Shown here piece after piece: positions 48,960-61,673 of a stretch of 64,000 nucleotides of DNA (the stretch's first letter is position 1; each line of letters starts with the position of its first letter). Where the stretch lies: the NCBI GenBank assembly GCA_028673005.1, contig CM054115.1, positions 59,956,907 to 60,020,906 on the forward strand, in the 5' to 3' direction. The notes beneath the pieces were generated by a model. It ran no database searches. It had not been told where the DNA came from and saw only the letters and a list, made by a program, of their open reading frames with translations. The stretch is from Tanypteryx hageni (lineage: Eukaryota > Arthropoda > Insecta > Odonata > Petaluridae). The position numbers were made by a program, and so were the translations under genes.

Positions 48960-50850
48960 AGAAGCCTTCAGTAGAATGTTACTGTCCTTAATAATTTAAC
49001 TGCAATTTTTTCCCTTACCACAATCCATCGGCGTAGCACATAATATTGCAATGCTATTTATAAGAAAAAATTAACTAGAATTATTTGCTTCGCTTCAATA
49101 TTTTAAATATCAACTCATACCACTTACGCATACTTAGAGAAATACTACTTCTTCGAATTTTGACACTTATAAAAATATATCACCTACTAAATGACATTGA
49201 CAATAATATCCCCATATTTAAAACACAAATATATACCGAGAAACGTATTGTAATGTCGTTAAAATTATGTCCACACTCAAATAATATAACTACTTGCAAT
49301 CTATTTAGAAATTTCTTTTTGGACATTTAATAATTTTCTTCGAACAATTTTTATCTTTTTTACATAATCTAACGTTCAAACACAAATGCCTTCTCAAACA
49401 CCGAAAGGTCTACAGAAAATAACATTAAATCAAAAATAAACACCGCTCACACGCCTAGTATTTCGCGACCGACTGCATTGCACCCGACAATTGAACTGCC
49501 ATGGTTTTTCACGGTTATCGGAGGATTCCTGCTAGACTCGTTTTATAGAGGCATAAATTGCGTCTATCACTTCAACAGAAATAAAAATAAACGATGAGAG
49601 TTAAAACTCACGCGCGTAATAATACGCGCTACGCAGTTCCACGTTCGTTTTTTTTACGGGACTCATATTTTCCAGCCTGGTCAAAAATATTTCGTCGTTC
49701 GTATTCGAACGATACTTTTCATTATTTTATTTATTTTCCGGATGGCAGAAATTCCCCGTAGTGGAGATCGCTTTTGTCTCTCGTGCATTGTCTCGGTGTC
49801 CCCTTTCCCCGTCTTCCTCCAACTCTCCTGCATTCCAGCGATACTGCCCTAACCCTCCCTCTTCTCCCTCCTCTACCCCACTCCTGTTCTCATCTCCTGA
49901 GCGGACCAATGGCGGGATTCGTTTTATTGTTCAAAAAGCCCAGGTCGACGCGTTATATCAACTTCCCGAAAAATATCACTCCCGGACTACTCCCCAGATG
50001 GTTCTGCATTGTGAGAGTGCGAGTGTCGCTTTGCGGCGAGGGATTGACGACGACGCAACAAAAGCGATTTTTATTATTTTTATTCCGTTAGCCCCGAAGA
50101 TGAATTTATTAAACGGCTTCCTTTTTTGTTTTTTATTTGGTTTTTATTTGTTGTTTTTTATTTTTTGTTTTCGGAAAATGGGAACAATATGATAAAATAT
50201 CGCGGAAGGCACTCCATTTCGTTGGAAAAATAACTTCGAGGGGTTGATTAATTGTGGCAATGAAACCGGGAGATGAAAAATAAATTTCACTGCTCCAGGT
50301 TTTTTGTGCGTTTTCACGATTTTTTGGGGTGTTTTTTCGTTTGTAATTGGGTTTTTAAATAATGTTAGCGGTTGCAGATTCAGCGTCATTTTAAAAATTT
50401 ATGCCCGATAATTAATAATCCTCCTCGGATAGTAAATTCAATATATTCGGCTAAAAGGAAAATAACGTGGGTGTAATAGGTATTATTTCGTTCGTTTTGG
50501 ACAATATCTATTGATTAATCTGAATTACTCAGAAATACTGTCTTTCCGACAATAAATTGAAACATACATTTGCAGATTTCTTTAAAAGGTAAAAACATAT
50601 CAGGCTTAAATAATGTGATCATGTTCATTCTTTACCCTTTTAGTGCCTAGTTAGCGATCTAAAATTCAGGTTATTGGTAGTAAACTTAGGATTCAGCCTT
50701 GTATACCAACTTTAGGTACTATTAGCTCTTTCATAACGCTATATAACTAGTGATTAGCAATGATTAAATTTTATCGTTAGCATTGATGCTTTTAATTAAG
50801 TATTTAGTTGCTGAAATACATAGCTATATGATTATAGTTCATTTTCCGTT
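48960..50850. other. gene-free stretch
   Basis: AT-rich flanks around a CpG-rich segment at 49740-50100. Overlapping + frames of 105-143 codons occur there but start without context and end in T-rich DNA. No gene supported. Confidence 0.35.
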
Positions 50851-50852
50851 CT

Positions 50853-50912
50853 TGGTGGAGGGATATTTAATACGCCCGTCTCCCAGTTCTGAGGTCTTAG
50901 ATTCGAATTTGT
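50853..50912 (+). repeat. tRNA-like SINE head
   Basis: 'ggtggagggatatttaatac' (A-box half) followed by 'cgtctcccagttctgagg' and 'cttagattcgaatttg' (B-box-like) has tRNA spacing. It is decayed. Confidence 0.4.
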
Positions 50913-51936
50913 CTTTAATTATGGTCGTATGTTTTCGCATTTCTTACCGTTTATATCCTCATTGTAAAAATATCGAATGTGCTTCTTATTCGGAAGTGAA
51001 AATTACGTACTGGTCAATGTTTGTTTCAATTCTGGTGTAAATAAGCGGATGAAGGTATAGGAACAGATTTCGTTTTCAGACTTTTCACATATGATATATT
51101 TTGTTTACACGTTTACTGAATGACCTCATTAAATTAAAGAAGGTTCAAAATTTGCTATTAATCGGAGAATGTAAAGACATGAAAGACGGAAAAATGCGGA
51201 GTTTAACACGGAATTTGCCGTTCACGCGATTAACCATGGCCGGATTCTAATTTTTTTTACATTAGGGAGCAAACTAAATCCTTCCAACACTTTCAAATCG
51301 CTAACAAGCTAAAATAACAAAGACGAAAGGCTTTCTCGTCAATATCCGCTAACTCTTCGTCCGTTCAAACGGGAAATGATAAAAGCAAATGAAAGGGAAG
51401 GGCGGATACCCTTTGGTACTCCTTCAAACATCGTCACCTCACGGGAGTTGTCCGCGGCTCGAGTTTTTGTCGCCCCCCGCCGCGAAAGCACCGCACCCGC
51501 TCTTTTGACGCCAGGCAGAATACGGCAATATGCTGGGGAGCAGCAACAAAGGGGAGGGTACGAGGAGGCGGGATAAACCATCGGTTCCATAAAACGTTGA
51601 AGAGACGAAGCGACCAAAGCTGGACTTTGATCGGGACGCGGCCTCCATTGTCGCGCCGCCACGGCGTCCACGACTCCCCGTATCCATGTTCCTACGCCTT
51701 CCCCCCTCTGTTCCTCAAACACACCGACTCCTTTGTACCAAGCTGATATTATAATCATCGCATCCCCACCCTTTCTCATTTATTCTTCCAAACCGCCTCT
51801 ACCACCTTCCTACTATCCACACCCGCGATACTCCTCCTATCCTTTCATCCTATGGGGTGACACTAAAACCTTTTCTCATCCAACACCCAACTCTCTCTCT
51901 CTCTCTCTCTCTTACCCTCTCATTCCCCTCTTGCAG

Positions 51937-51956
51937 CAAGAGATTTAGTGTACAAG
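51937..51956 (+). other. candidate small exon after a CT tract (weak)
   Basis: A long pyrimidine tract ends in 'cattcccctcttgcag' at 51936. The next 20 nt end in a plausible donor AAG|GTAGAAAG. Joined in phase 1 to the microexon it would read ARDLVYK. If the donor is not used, the frame stays open to a TAG near 52128. The tract is also just a microsatellite of a kind common in this window, so this may be fortuitous. Confidence 0.15.
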
Positions 51957-52329
51957 GTAGAAAGAGAGAAACTTAGGGTTTTCAGTGTCAGAAGCAGGAG
52001 GGGGCAAAGCAGAGAGTGGTCGCGGGGGAAAAAAGGATTGAACCGGAGAAGAGAAAATGTCGCACTGGCGAAGGGCGGTTTTGCCGGCGGGACGGTTTTG
52101 TCGTCGTGGCGGAATCGGACTGGGTAGGGAAGAGGCATGGGAGGAAGGGACTTTGCGGTGTAAAGGCGGTTAGAGGGATAGGTCCCTGGACCGATGGGAT
52201 GTGGGAGGGGCCAGGAATGGAGATGTGTTGGGGTGGACAAAGGGGTAAACCGTGCGGGGTAGAGAGTAGGGAGGAAAACTCGCGGGGGAACCAGAATGTA
52301 ACGGCGAAAGGGTAGGAACTGTGTTTGAA

Positions 52330-54525
52330 GCATGTGTGGGGGGGCGTAAAAGGGGTTGGTTGTTGTATCCCCCGTGTACTATGTTTCGGAGGATTTTTTT
52401 GTTTGATCGTAGCGACGGAAAGGAGAGTGTGGCACACCTATGGCACACAAGGGCTACGGTTCACTCCACTCCTCCAGCTGTGGGTGCTTGTTATCTAACC
52501 GCTTTCTCTTTCTCCTCCAGCGTGTCCCGTTTTGTCTCGGTTCCCCGTCGACGGGATGCTCTGTTTTGCATTGTTGCTCGCTTGTCGAAGTCTTAAATTA
52601 GCTTTTTGTTCACGCAGTATTCCGTAAAGTTTCTGTTTACTTTTCTTTGAATAATTTCGAAAATTTTGGCACTTTTCATGTTTCCTAAACATTTTCAAAA
52701 GTTGCTTTTAAAAACCCCGTTTCATAGCTAATATCGGATAGTTTTTGTTTATTTTTCCTCAATTAAAAACAATGCGTCTAAATTTTGATCTCAGTAAATA
52801 CCTTTCTGCATATTTGGTCTCAATGTCGTAGTAACGAAATGAATAACCCTGGTTTGTGCTAGTGAACTCTTCATAAATATATCTACCTACATATAGATAT
52901 ACAATAGGTACTGGTATCCACAGCATTTTCCATAAGGCCATTCTGAAAATAATGTCTTTAAGTAGTAAGGATGGCAAAATATCTTCAAACAAGTTTAAAT
53001 TCGGTTATTTAATTATTTTATGACATCTTATTTAAAGTAAAAATATGTGAGTTAGCATAGTACGCAGGATAGTCGGTCATAGTAATATTACCTAAAATTT
53101 TTAAGTGATTTGCTTAATTCAAATTTCCAATAATTGTAAAGCCAGTGGAACAAGATATTTAAAGTAATTTGTGCTATTAGATTTTAAAATATTGCGTGCT
53201 TTCAAGCCATTGTAATGTTATGAGAAACTTATTTGACATTCAAAAACTTGACGGTTCTCTAAACTTTTATAACTTCTGACATAAATCAAAAGTTTTTATA
53301 CCCAAAAAGTTCGAACTTTTCAGACAATGACCCAATCGATCACTCTACTAAAAGGTCTTCCTTTTCATATCGCTTATAATTTTTTTCTTGCAACATACGC
53401 CTTACTCGCTTTTCCTCTCTCTTGTTTTATCTTGGAATCTCCAAGAATTCCTTCTCCTATATCCTTCCTCTGTACCCATATCACCGTCTCCTAGATATCT
53501 CTCTCTCTCTCTCGCTCTCTTCAGACTCTTCCGCCAGACTTTCTATGTAATTCTTTTTTCCAGTCTGGAATGACCACTATATCGTTTCGGCGTATTTTAT
53601 ATTGTTTCACCTACTGTTTTATTCAAATGGGGTTTCCTACTTGGTCTCATTTAATTATCAGAAATGTGGAGATACATATTACATCGGAATTTCTTGAAGA
53701 AATTAACTCCAATAGTATCGTGGCCATTGCTGACCATAAAATTGTGCTCTTTTGCTTCCGTATTAAAGAATACATTTATTATTTTAGCAGCAAATATAAT
53801 TAAAATCCTAAACTTATAATTGTGTATCTGATCACGATTTTGGGATATGTTTAAATCTTTGTATGGCTTTACATGCATTACTGTTACTTCATGCTTTCCT
53901 CCAAAGGGCTAAACTATGAAAACGTGTTAATGTGAGTTAAAATTCAGTTTAGTCAGGATTTAAAATGTTAAGATGTAGCTGATAAATTAAAAAGAAATAT
54001 TTACAACTGTATATTTTTCATTATTTCCCTTCGACATCACAGAGATATTTCATTAAAAAAATTATCCCATATTTTACTCGTCCAATGTTGGCACCGATAT
54101 TTGGTTACCATTCTGTAACAAATTTCCTCGTTATTCTCTCGCGAGGGCAAAATATTTCATATTTAGTTAGATTTATCGATATCCATTATGCTTGAAAATG
54201 CGGCCATCGTTTTAATTATGGCCGTATATATATTTGAAAAAAATTAATAGCTCCAACGTATACGTCGATTTTGATGATCACCGCGTACACTGAATACCAC
54301 GTCATCTTTCACAAAACACTCATTTAGTCGATTCCGGTTTCGAATATTTTTTTATTCTCATAAAGATCCTCATCACACGCATTAGTTAGAATTTTTCAGT
54401 GAGCAACTGCAAGTTATCCTCTATGCTTTTCTAGCTCCCTCTCTCTCTCTCTTTCTCTCTCCCATTCAGTCTAGAGTACGGAAAATCGCCCCAATTCTAC
54501 AGACGGCAGTGTGTCTCCATAAGGC
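52330..54525. other. gene-free stretch
   Basis: AT-rich, with one perfect 16-bp palindrome at 53305-53320 (AAAAGTTCGAACTTTT) and a short (CT)n at 53497-53520. Nothing else supported. Confidence 0.4.
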
Positions 54526-54529
54526 GATC

Positions 54530-54840
54530 GATTACTCCCAGCGACATCGCACCCTCCAGCGGTCATCAGCGCAACCTACCTTCCTAACCCTATACCCTTT
54601 CCTACTTCCACTTCCTCCCTCTCCCCTAACAAAGGGATAGAGGTTCCCGCAGAAAAAAAATTTCTCATACCCCGGATACCGAAATCGCAAGAAGTCTAAG
54701 AATGTCACATCCACACCAACGCACTGAAAAATACGGGAACTAGCTCGGGTCGCACCAACAAACTCCACAAAGACATCTATTACCCGTTTCCTACCTTCGT
54801 CCACGCTTCCAGGAGCTCCCTCGTCCGATGAACCTATGTT
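54530..54840. other. C-rich block, possible decayed retroelement segment
   Basis: About 300 bp with composition like 39000-39730 and unlike its flanks, open for about 90 codons on the minus strand (MDEGRKRVIDVFVEFVG...). The sequence after it (54840-54990) is T-rich like an untranslated tail. No catalytic motif is readable. Confidence 0.2.
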
Positions 54841-55459
54841 TTTCAGTTTTGTTGTTATTGAGTTAGTTTGTTGTTATTTATATCTAATTCTCTGTCACTT
54901 TATTTGTATGTCCTCATGCTCTTGTAATAATCTCATCGTTTGCCTTTACTGACCATTCTCTTTTTCTCAACCTTTCCTTCTCTCGTTCAATAACTCCCCT
55001 TTTCTTCTTTCCCCTTCCTCTCTACCTCCTTGATTTTTTCATTACGTACGATAATGGTTTTTCAACTTACATATATTTATATTTTTTAGTACGGGTTTCG
55101 AATGAAAATAGAACAAAAGTTTTCTTTTTTAATTCTTGTCATTGTTTTTTTTAGCAATTATGCTGAGTTTTTTAATGCTCGTCTTGTTAGTGGGTAATAA
55201 TAATCTTTAGAAAATACCTTTGTCCATAGTTTTCGTCCGGCTTGAAATATTTGTCAAGAACTTCATGAGATGGTGTTAAAGAAACATTGTTTGGCGTGGT
55301 TAAAATAATATAAAATTAGACTGTCATTGGACAGCCGACATGGTTTCAATTTGCATATAGTACGACAATTAAACCTTTTCGTTTCCCTGAAAATAATAAT
55401 ATTGATCTCTTCTTACCTTTTTGATATTTCTGCCTCTCACTCATGCCTTATTTTTGCCC

Positions 55460-55790
55460 CTTTTCTCTTATTTCCTTTGTCTTTTTATCTGCACGTTTAT
55501 CTATTCCTTTCGTTCTATCGCTCTTATTATTTTTATTCTCTTTCTTTTTATCACACAAACCTACATTCTTGTTTTATTCGCTTTTATTACTTCTGAAGTC
55601 CATTTTTTTCGCCCAACTTCCCTTCATCCTGTTCCTTCTGTCTCTCGAAATACTCCTTTTAATTCTTCTCTTCTTCTTCCCCTCTTCACTTTTCCCTCTC
55701 CACCTCCTTTTTCTCCCTCCATTCCTCCCTCTCCCTTCCATCTCCTTTCCCACTTTTCATTTCTGGGAATCTCGTTTCAATTTCACTTCC
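55460..55790. repeat. polypyrimidine tract
   Basis: CT-rich + strand. Overlapping Ser/Leu/Phe-rich frames of 89-136 codons are artefacts. Confidence 0.55.
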
Positions 55791-55799
55791 TCGATTCCA

Positions 55800-57012
55800 A
55801 TTTGCCGGGAATGTCGGAATGAGCCCACCTCATGTTATCGCACTCAATCCTGAAACGCGTTGGACGGGTGTCCACCGTATTTTTTGCTCGCTTTTTTCTT
55901 TGTCTTTCTCAATTTGAACCGGAGAGTTTGGCCGAAGGGCGCTGTAATGAAGATTTCTGGCTATGTTTGACGCCCTTAAAATTGGTGTGTTATACGGTTA
56001 GTTAACTCGTACGGTATAATTTGGTCGCGATTCGTTACTATTTGTTAGCGGGCTTCCTCGTGTACCTCTATTTAAAGGAGCGGAATGAAAGAATCGTGAT
56101 TTTGAGACACATGTTGTTTTCATATTTGAAAAATTAAATAGCTTAGGGTTATAATCACATTACATGTTTTAAAAAATATGACGTCAACTGAATGCCATTA
56201 AGAACCAAAATAGTGTTATTTAATGGTATTTATCCTTAATTTTTTAAAACCTTCGTTTTTGATAATTTTGTTTGTTATACAACTTGCGGTCCACACCTTT
56301 ATATGGATAAGTATTAGATAACTCTTTTAATATCACATTCAGGAATTTCTTGTAGATCTAAAAAAAAGTCGGCATATACGTTATTTTGTATTTCGTTGTT
56401 GATTAATACGACAGGGATTTGAATATTGCTTCAATTAATTTGTCGGAGAAAATTGAAGGGCAGCATCCCTTTATTTGGTATCTTGCTATATAAATAAATC
56501 TCATTTTGAACGCAAGGTACATTGTTCTGATGAATTTTCACAAAAATATATTTTGAAAAATTATTTTCAGCATACTCGAATTCTGTTCATCTTGCTTAAA
56601 TAATACAGAGTGTAGCAAATTAATTGTTATTCGATTCAAATTAATTTTAAAACCATTGTTTATTTAATAGTCAGGGACGTTACTGTGACGCGGCAAAAAT
56701 GGCATTTGAGATAGACGCTGCTAACAAAATGTCCCAAAGCTTCTCGCAAAATATGCAAAAGAATATCTATTCGTTCATATATATATTTATTTGGTGATAT
56801 AATATTAGTTTTTTATTAAAACAAAATGTTAATCAAAACGAAGGCAAAATAGCATCACATTATTAAAGACTCTTATTTAAACCCTCCTATAGGTGCTTAA
56901 TCTTCCAGCGGCAATAGTTATTAAATTTCGGAAATACCAGGTGCGAAATTCAAAACTCCCTTAAAGTAAATATTGTTTCCAGACAAAACAGACAAATATT
57001 AATATTATTTTT
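55800..57012. other. gene-free stretch
   Basis: AT-rich DNA left of the 57-kb tandem element. Nothing recognised. Confidence 0.4.
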
Positions 57013-58037
57013 AGTGCTTTTCGTCATTGCTGAAAAGCACTATTATCTTCGCGATGTCCGTCCGTACGCATATATCAGGGAAGAACTGGCATAACCGATT
57101 TCAACCGAATTTAGTACATATAATTTTCACATAAAAAAAGTACCAAAATAACATATTTCAATCGGATAAACTAAGCAGGGGTGCCATAATTGCAAAATAA
57201 ATCTTTTCGGAAATTATGAATTTGGAAGGAATTGGCATAACCGATTTCAACTAAATTTCGCAAGAAGAAACTCTGCAACATAAACAATAAAATCAACATG
57301 TTTAATGTAGATATAAAAAGCAGGGCTGCCACAATTCAAGTAATTAAATAATTTATTTTACACGTATTTGTGTTAAACTCTCGGAATCAATTTGAACTAA
57401 ATTGAATATTTATAATGTACACTTATATAAAATACCATAATAGCATATTTGGGCCTGATCAGAGAAGTAGGAGGGCCACAATTACAAATTAAACTCTTTC
57501 AGTAATAAAGGAATTGGAAGGAATTGGCCGGACGGATTTCAACTAAATTTTGTATATAAGATTTATAAAACATACCATAATAAAATCAATATGTTTAAAG
57601 CGGAGCTAAAGTGCAGGGCTGCCACACTAAAAATTAAATTATATTTCTTTTACACGTATTTCTAGACACCTGACCGCATGGGTTTCAACCAAATATGGTA
57701 TATATAATCTTCACATAAATAAATACCCAACCAAAATAGTATATTTCAACCGAATTGACTAAACAGGGCTACCACAATATCAAGGTTAGAATTTTTTTGT
57801 AATTTTGAATTTCGAATAGGCTGAACCGACTTCAAAGAAATTTCGTTTGTAGGGAGAGTATAGAATGGCCAAACGAAATGAACATGTTTAGAGCGAATCT
57901 AAAAGGCAGGGATACCACAATATAGGGAAAAATAACTTTCTAATTTCAAACCAAATACTTTAATATACGATAATACTACGACGAATTTGATGAAAAGCAC
58001 TTGTGTATCACGGGAAAACCGTGTACATACCCACTTG
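57013..58037. mobile_element. hairpin-bounded element built of six ~146-bp diverged tandem units
   Basis: The left end is a perfect 10-bp-stem palindrome at 57013-57041 (AGTGCTTTTC, 9-nt loop, GAAAAGCACT). GAAAAGCACT recurs at 57992-58001, followed by a second hairpin CACGG-GAAAA-CCGTG (58009-58023) and 'tacatacccacttg'. Between them a motif like 'ataaccgatttcaac' recurs at about 57091, 57237, 57382, 57530, 57675 and 57822 (spacing 145-148), each time followed about 85 bp later by 'gcagggctgccacaat'-like sequence. Units are strongly diverged, with no long open frame. Hairpin ends and internal tandem repeats recall non-autonomous Helitron/Helentron-type elements, but that classification is inference. 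Confidence 0.7.
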
Positions 58038-58039
58038 TT

Positions 58040-60200
58040 TTACTTTTTAGCCTCTATTCCAGCTGTAAAGATGATTATACTGACAACTTGTTAAAAATTG
58101 CTTTGATATTAAATTCACATTTTTACTAAGAAATAACTCGTTATTTCTCCAAAAGAAATTACATAAAGCGCAAAAACACCAAAAACAGTTTTTATCAATG
58201 AATACATGTGTTAACTCTGACATCGGCTAAGGTAATAAAATCCGTAGAAACCATTTTATTACTAATTACATTTTACAAAGGCTTTTCACCAATTAGCATA
58301 TTCAACAATAGAGCTTACCGAGTCGAGAATACAGACTTGGTTACATACTGTAGTATCCTATTAACTAACCAAATAAAACAGTCATTCCTATTTTACCTGT
58401 TTTAAACGTTTATGATGCAGTACAATCTTATCTATTATTTTTATTTGGATCTATTTATTCGAGATATTCTTATAAAGTTCAATATAAGACTTTAGCTTAC
58501 CACATTTTCCGTATAAATTACGCGTTTGGTTAATTTCTGAAAATAGTCGGATTTATCGTCTTGATTTTAATGACCAATTGAATATTGCAATCTTAAGCAG
58601 TAAGTTATGAAAACGTTAAATGTAGCATGCAAGCTTGATGCTTTTGTAACTATTATTAGTAAAATTAATGAATGGAGTTTAGATGTAAAAATAACGTAGA
58701 AATATAAAATAAAAATGTCTAAATTGCTTATCGCTTAAAAAAGTAATTTATACGACCATATTAATCAATTCTATGCTTCAAATCACTGACCTAATTCGAT
58801 TTTCCAACCGCTCGTCACGACGCATTAGGGCGCGACAACGCAGCCGCCGCCGAGATTACCATTTAGAACTACTCGGAGAGCACTTCAATATCAATGCGAC
58901 GTCTGTGGGTGTGCGTGTGTGTCTATGCGAGCGAACAATGACATTTTTTTGCGCGACTCTGACCTCTTCTGTCCTCTTAATCACCATTAGGCCAATCGAA
59001 GTCACCCGCGATAATTATATCGTTCCGCCGAAGTGTGTAGCAAGTACATGATACTCCGCTATGGATCGCAAAACGTTAGGGCTCGGGCCACCACGGAAAT
59101 CTAGGAAACACGTTATGAGACTGATAATTATTACTGAGAGCGCGAACTCGATTCATTTGGAAATGTTTGTGTGTCCAAACTTTGAGTGGCTCTCGTGACA
59201 GTCCCCTGACAACCTCGTTTCCAAACGAAAATGCTACTTTCAGTTAATTAAATTGGATTGTGCGCCGATATATCGAGTTTAAGCGGAATCGTTGGAGGCG
59301 AGGGGACCTAATACTTTCGCGAAATGGTTAACATTTTTGGCTCTTTCAACGTTTTTAGGAGATGCGAACGAAAATGGGTAAAGTTTAATATATATATACA
59401 TACACACAGATATGCCTCGTTCAGCTCATGTTCTTTTAGCGCGGGTGGCATCTCGACGCTAAAATTTTAATTTTTGAAAATTTTTAAAATAATGCTCCTA
59501 AATGCTACAGTCCTTTATTATGGTCCCAGCATTTTTCTCTTTTACCTTCATTCGTAATTCACATTCAGTGATAGTCATTTCACTCTAATTAAAGAAAAGT
59601 TGCTATTTATACGTTTTTTAACTTTATTTCTATTTCACTCGTTCACTTTTACTGTTTTTTATATTAGTTTGCCGCAATTCCACAGTCTTTTGCAGTGACA
59701 TTGGAAATTTTCAAGTTCTTCACGTTACTGTTGAGATGTGCAGGGTTGGGTTCGCTTTGGATGGATTTTTGCTTGAGATTGGGTTAGAATAGGTTCACGA
59801 CTACTTTAACTTTCGCTATCGTTAGTCATTTGTTATTCTGATGTTATCTTGCTGTTGGTACTTATGCTTTAGTTACGTGTCTGAAGCTGCGGTGGCGCCG
59901 CTGAATTGTAATAACGCTCGAATTCCTTTTTTGTTTACTTTTGCGCTGGCCAATCATCATCAAAGATCTTCGTAATCATGAAGAATTTTAGGAACATGTA
60001 CAGGTAATACACTATATTGATGTTTAACCAAGTATATACCAGAAATACTTGTGATATTTTGTATATCTCATTTAATTTATAATACGTTTTTTCATCGCAG
60101 ATTTTATTAGAAAATTGTGATTTTCCATCATAAAGAATAAGTTTTTTGAAGCTGTTGTAAACGAATAAGTTCATAATAAATAATATTTTAAAAATAATTG
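58040..60200. other. gene-free stretch
   Basis: AT-rich, with a CpG-richer segment at 58790-59300 that includes a 92-codon Arg-rich frame without splice or start support. Confidence 0.35.
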
Positions 60201-60205
60201 TCATA

Positions 60206-61428
60206 TACCGTATTAACTTGTTTAATACCCGCACACAGGTAATGCCTGCACCCCCGTTTTTAGAGCTAAAAATATGGAAAACTGTAATTCGTGTAATGTC
60301 CACACTTCCAATATTTTGATATTTTACAGCAGTATCGGTTAAATAATCTATCTGATGCTGAGTTTGATTATATAATTATAGCAACAAGCAAATATTTAAG
60401 AAATGACTTCAAAAAATATTTTTTTATACTTTTTTATGTGCGTAAAGGTGAAAAATTCACATCCATTGCCATTATATCACACGGAAGAAACTCAAAAACC
60501 TATTTTGAAGTCTAGCTCGACCTCGTAGAAATTTTCAATTTTTATCCGTTGCACATTCTCAAGTTATTTACGTAAGTTAAAATGAGTAATTTTCGCTAAT
60601 TTTGCAAAATTACGCTCACTCAGCCATTATTCACTTAGAAAAAGAGCGAACTTTACATAAATAAACGTTAACGCTCAAAATAAATCCCCGCGTCAAATCT
60701 CTCAGATATCACACCATACCAAAAGTAAACCGGTCACTAGACGCACTGCAACCCGGTTGCAAAGAAGCGATTCTCACGTTTCTGTAGATAAAATGTATCA
60801 CTTACTACTGCTTCCAGAAAGCACAAACGAACAACTCCAACAGCTATTTAGTGACACATTTCCATTGCAGGATTGTGTTCTTTGCTTTTATACAGAGTAA
60901 TAAAAATACGTACATATATTTTTTTAGGATTGCGTAACGTAAAAGGAACTTACGGTAAAATGTGATTTGGACATGTCACGAATTAAAAGGCAATCTAACA
61001 GAATTCGTTTGTTTCTAATGAAAAATATATGTAATTCAGTTGTTTATTTCTCTTACATCACATTTTCTATGAGAATGAATGACACTATTCTATTTACATA
61101 GAATTATTTACGTGATTTAGGTTTACTACTGATAGCTGGCAAGGAATTTAAAAAAATACCTGATAAATACCTGTCGTGCTTATTATATTATTCTACGCAT
61201 TAAGAAAATACCTTGGTTATAAATCGGGGAAATAAAATGCATGGCATATTGCGCCTACCGAGGAACACGCCTACTCGTCTCACTCCAGGCACGCAGTGTT
61301 AGTAGGCGTTTCGCGGGTGACCTACCCTCAAAAGATGAAGGGGTAAATTTCGTGTAATGTCCGCACCTCCATTTCTAACCGGAACTTGTAGGAGAAAAAG
61401 TGCAAGTATTACACGAGTAAATACGGTA
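60206..61428. mobile_element. 1.22-kb inverted-repeat DNA transposon, non-autonomous
   Basis: The left end begins TACCGTATTAACTTGTTTAA and the right end, reverse-complemented, begins TACCGTATTTACTCGTGTAA. About 25 of the first 29 positions agree. TA at both edges is compatible with a TA target duplication (Tc1/mariner/pogo-like), though it could be part of the inverted repeat. A subterminal phrase 'tcgtgtaatgtccgcacctcc' (in part) near 61348 has a same-orientation relative at 60287. No transposase frame is present. Confidence 0.7.
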
Positions 61429-61655
61429 CTTCGTTTTCTTGACTTTAAATAAGTATATAAAAATGTCCTATCATTATATAAGTTGCAGGATAAAAATAGT
61501 AAAATTTCTGAATATTAAAAATCAACTGGGTTAAGTGCTATGCTAAAGAATGTTCTTTTAGCGCAAATTCTGATAGCGCACAGATGTCTCGGAACGCCTC
61601 TCATTCGCTATGGGATGCATGTCTGTATATATTTACCTTTCATTTTCCATAAGTT

Positions 61656-61673
61656 TATATATATATATATATA
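61656..61673. repeat. short (AT)n tract
   Basis: About nine AT units. Confidence 0.85.

Noticed and set aside
51339..51779. 146-codon minus frame in a CpG-rich segment
   Set aside because: No start context, splice sites or recognisable domain. Frames on both strands are open because of base composition.
57013..58037. CRISPR-like or satellite array
   Set aside because: Units are ~146 bp and strongly diverged with no spacer/repeat alternation, and there are only six. It is a bounded element in an animal genome.
58773..59051. 92-codon Arg-rich frame
   Set aside because: Short, in a CpG-rich patch, with no splice or Kozak support and no motif.
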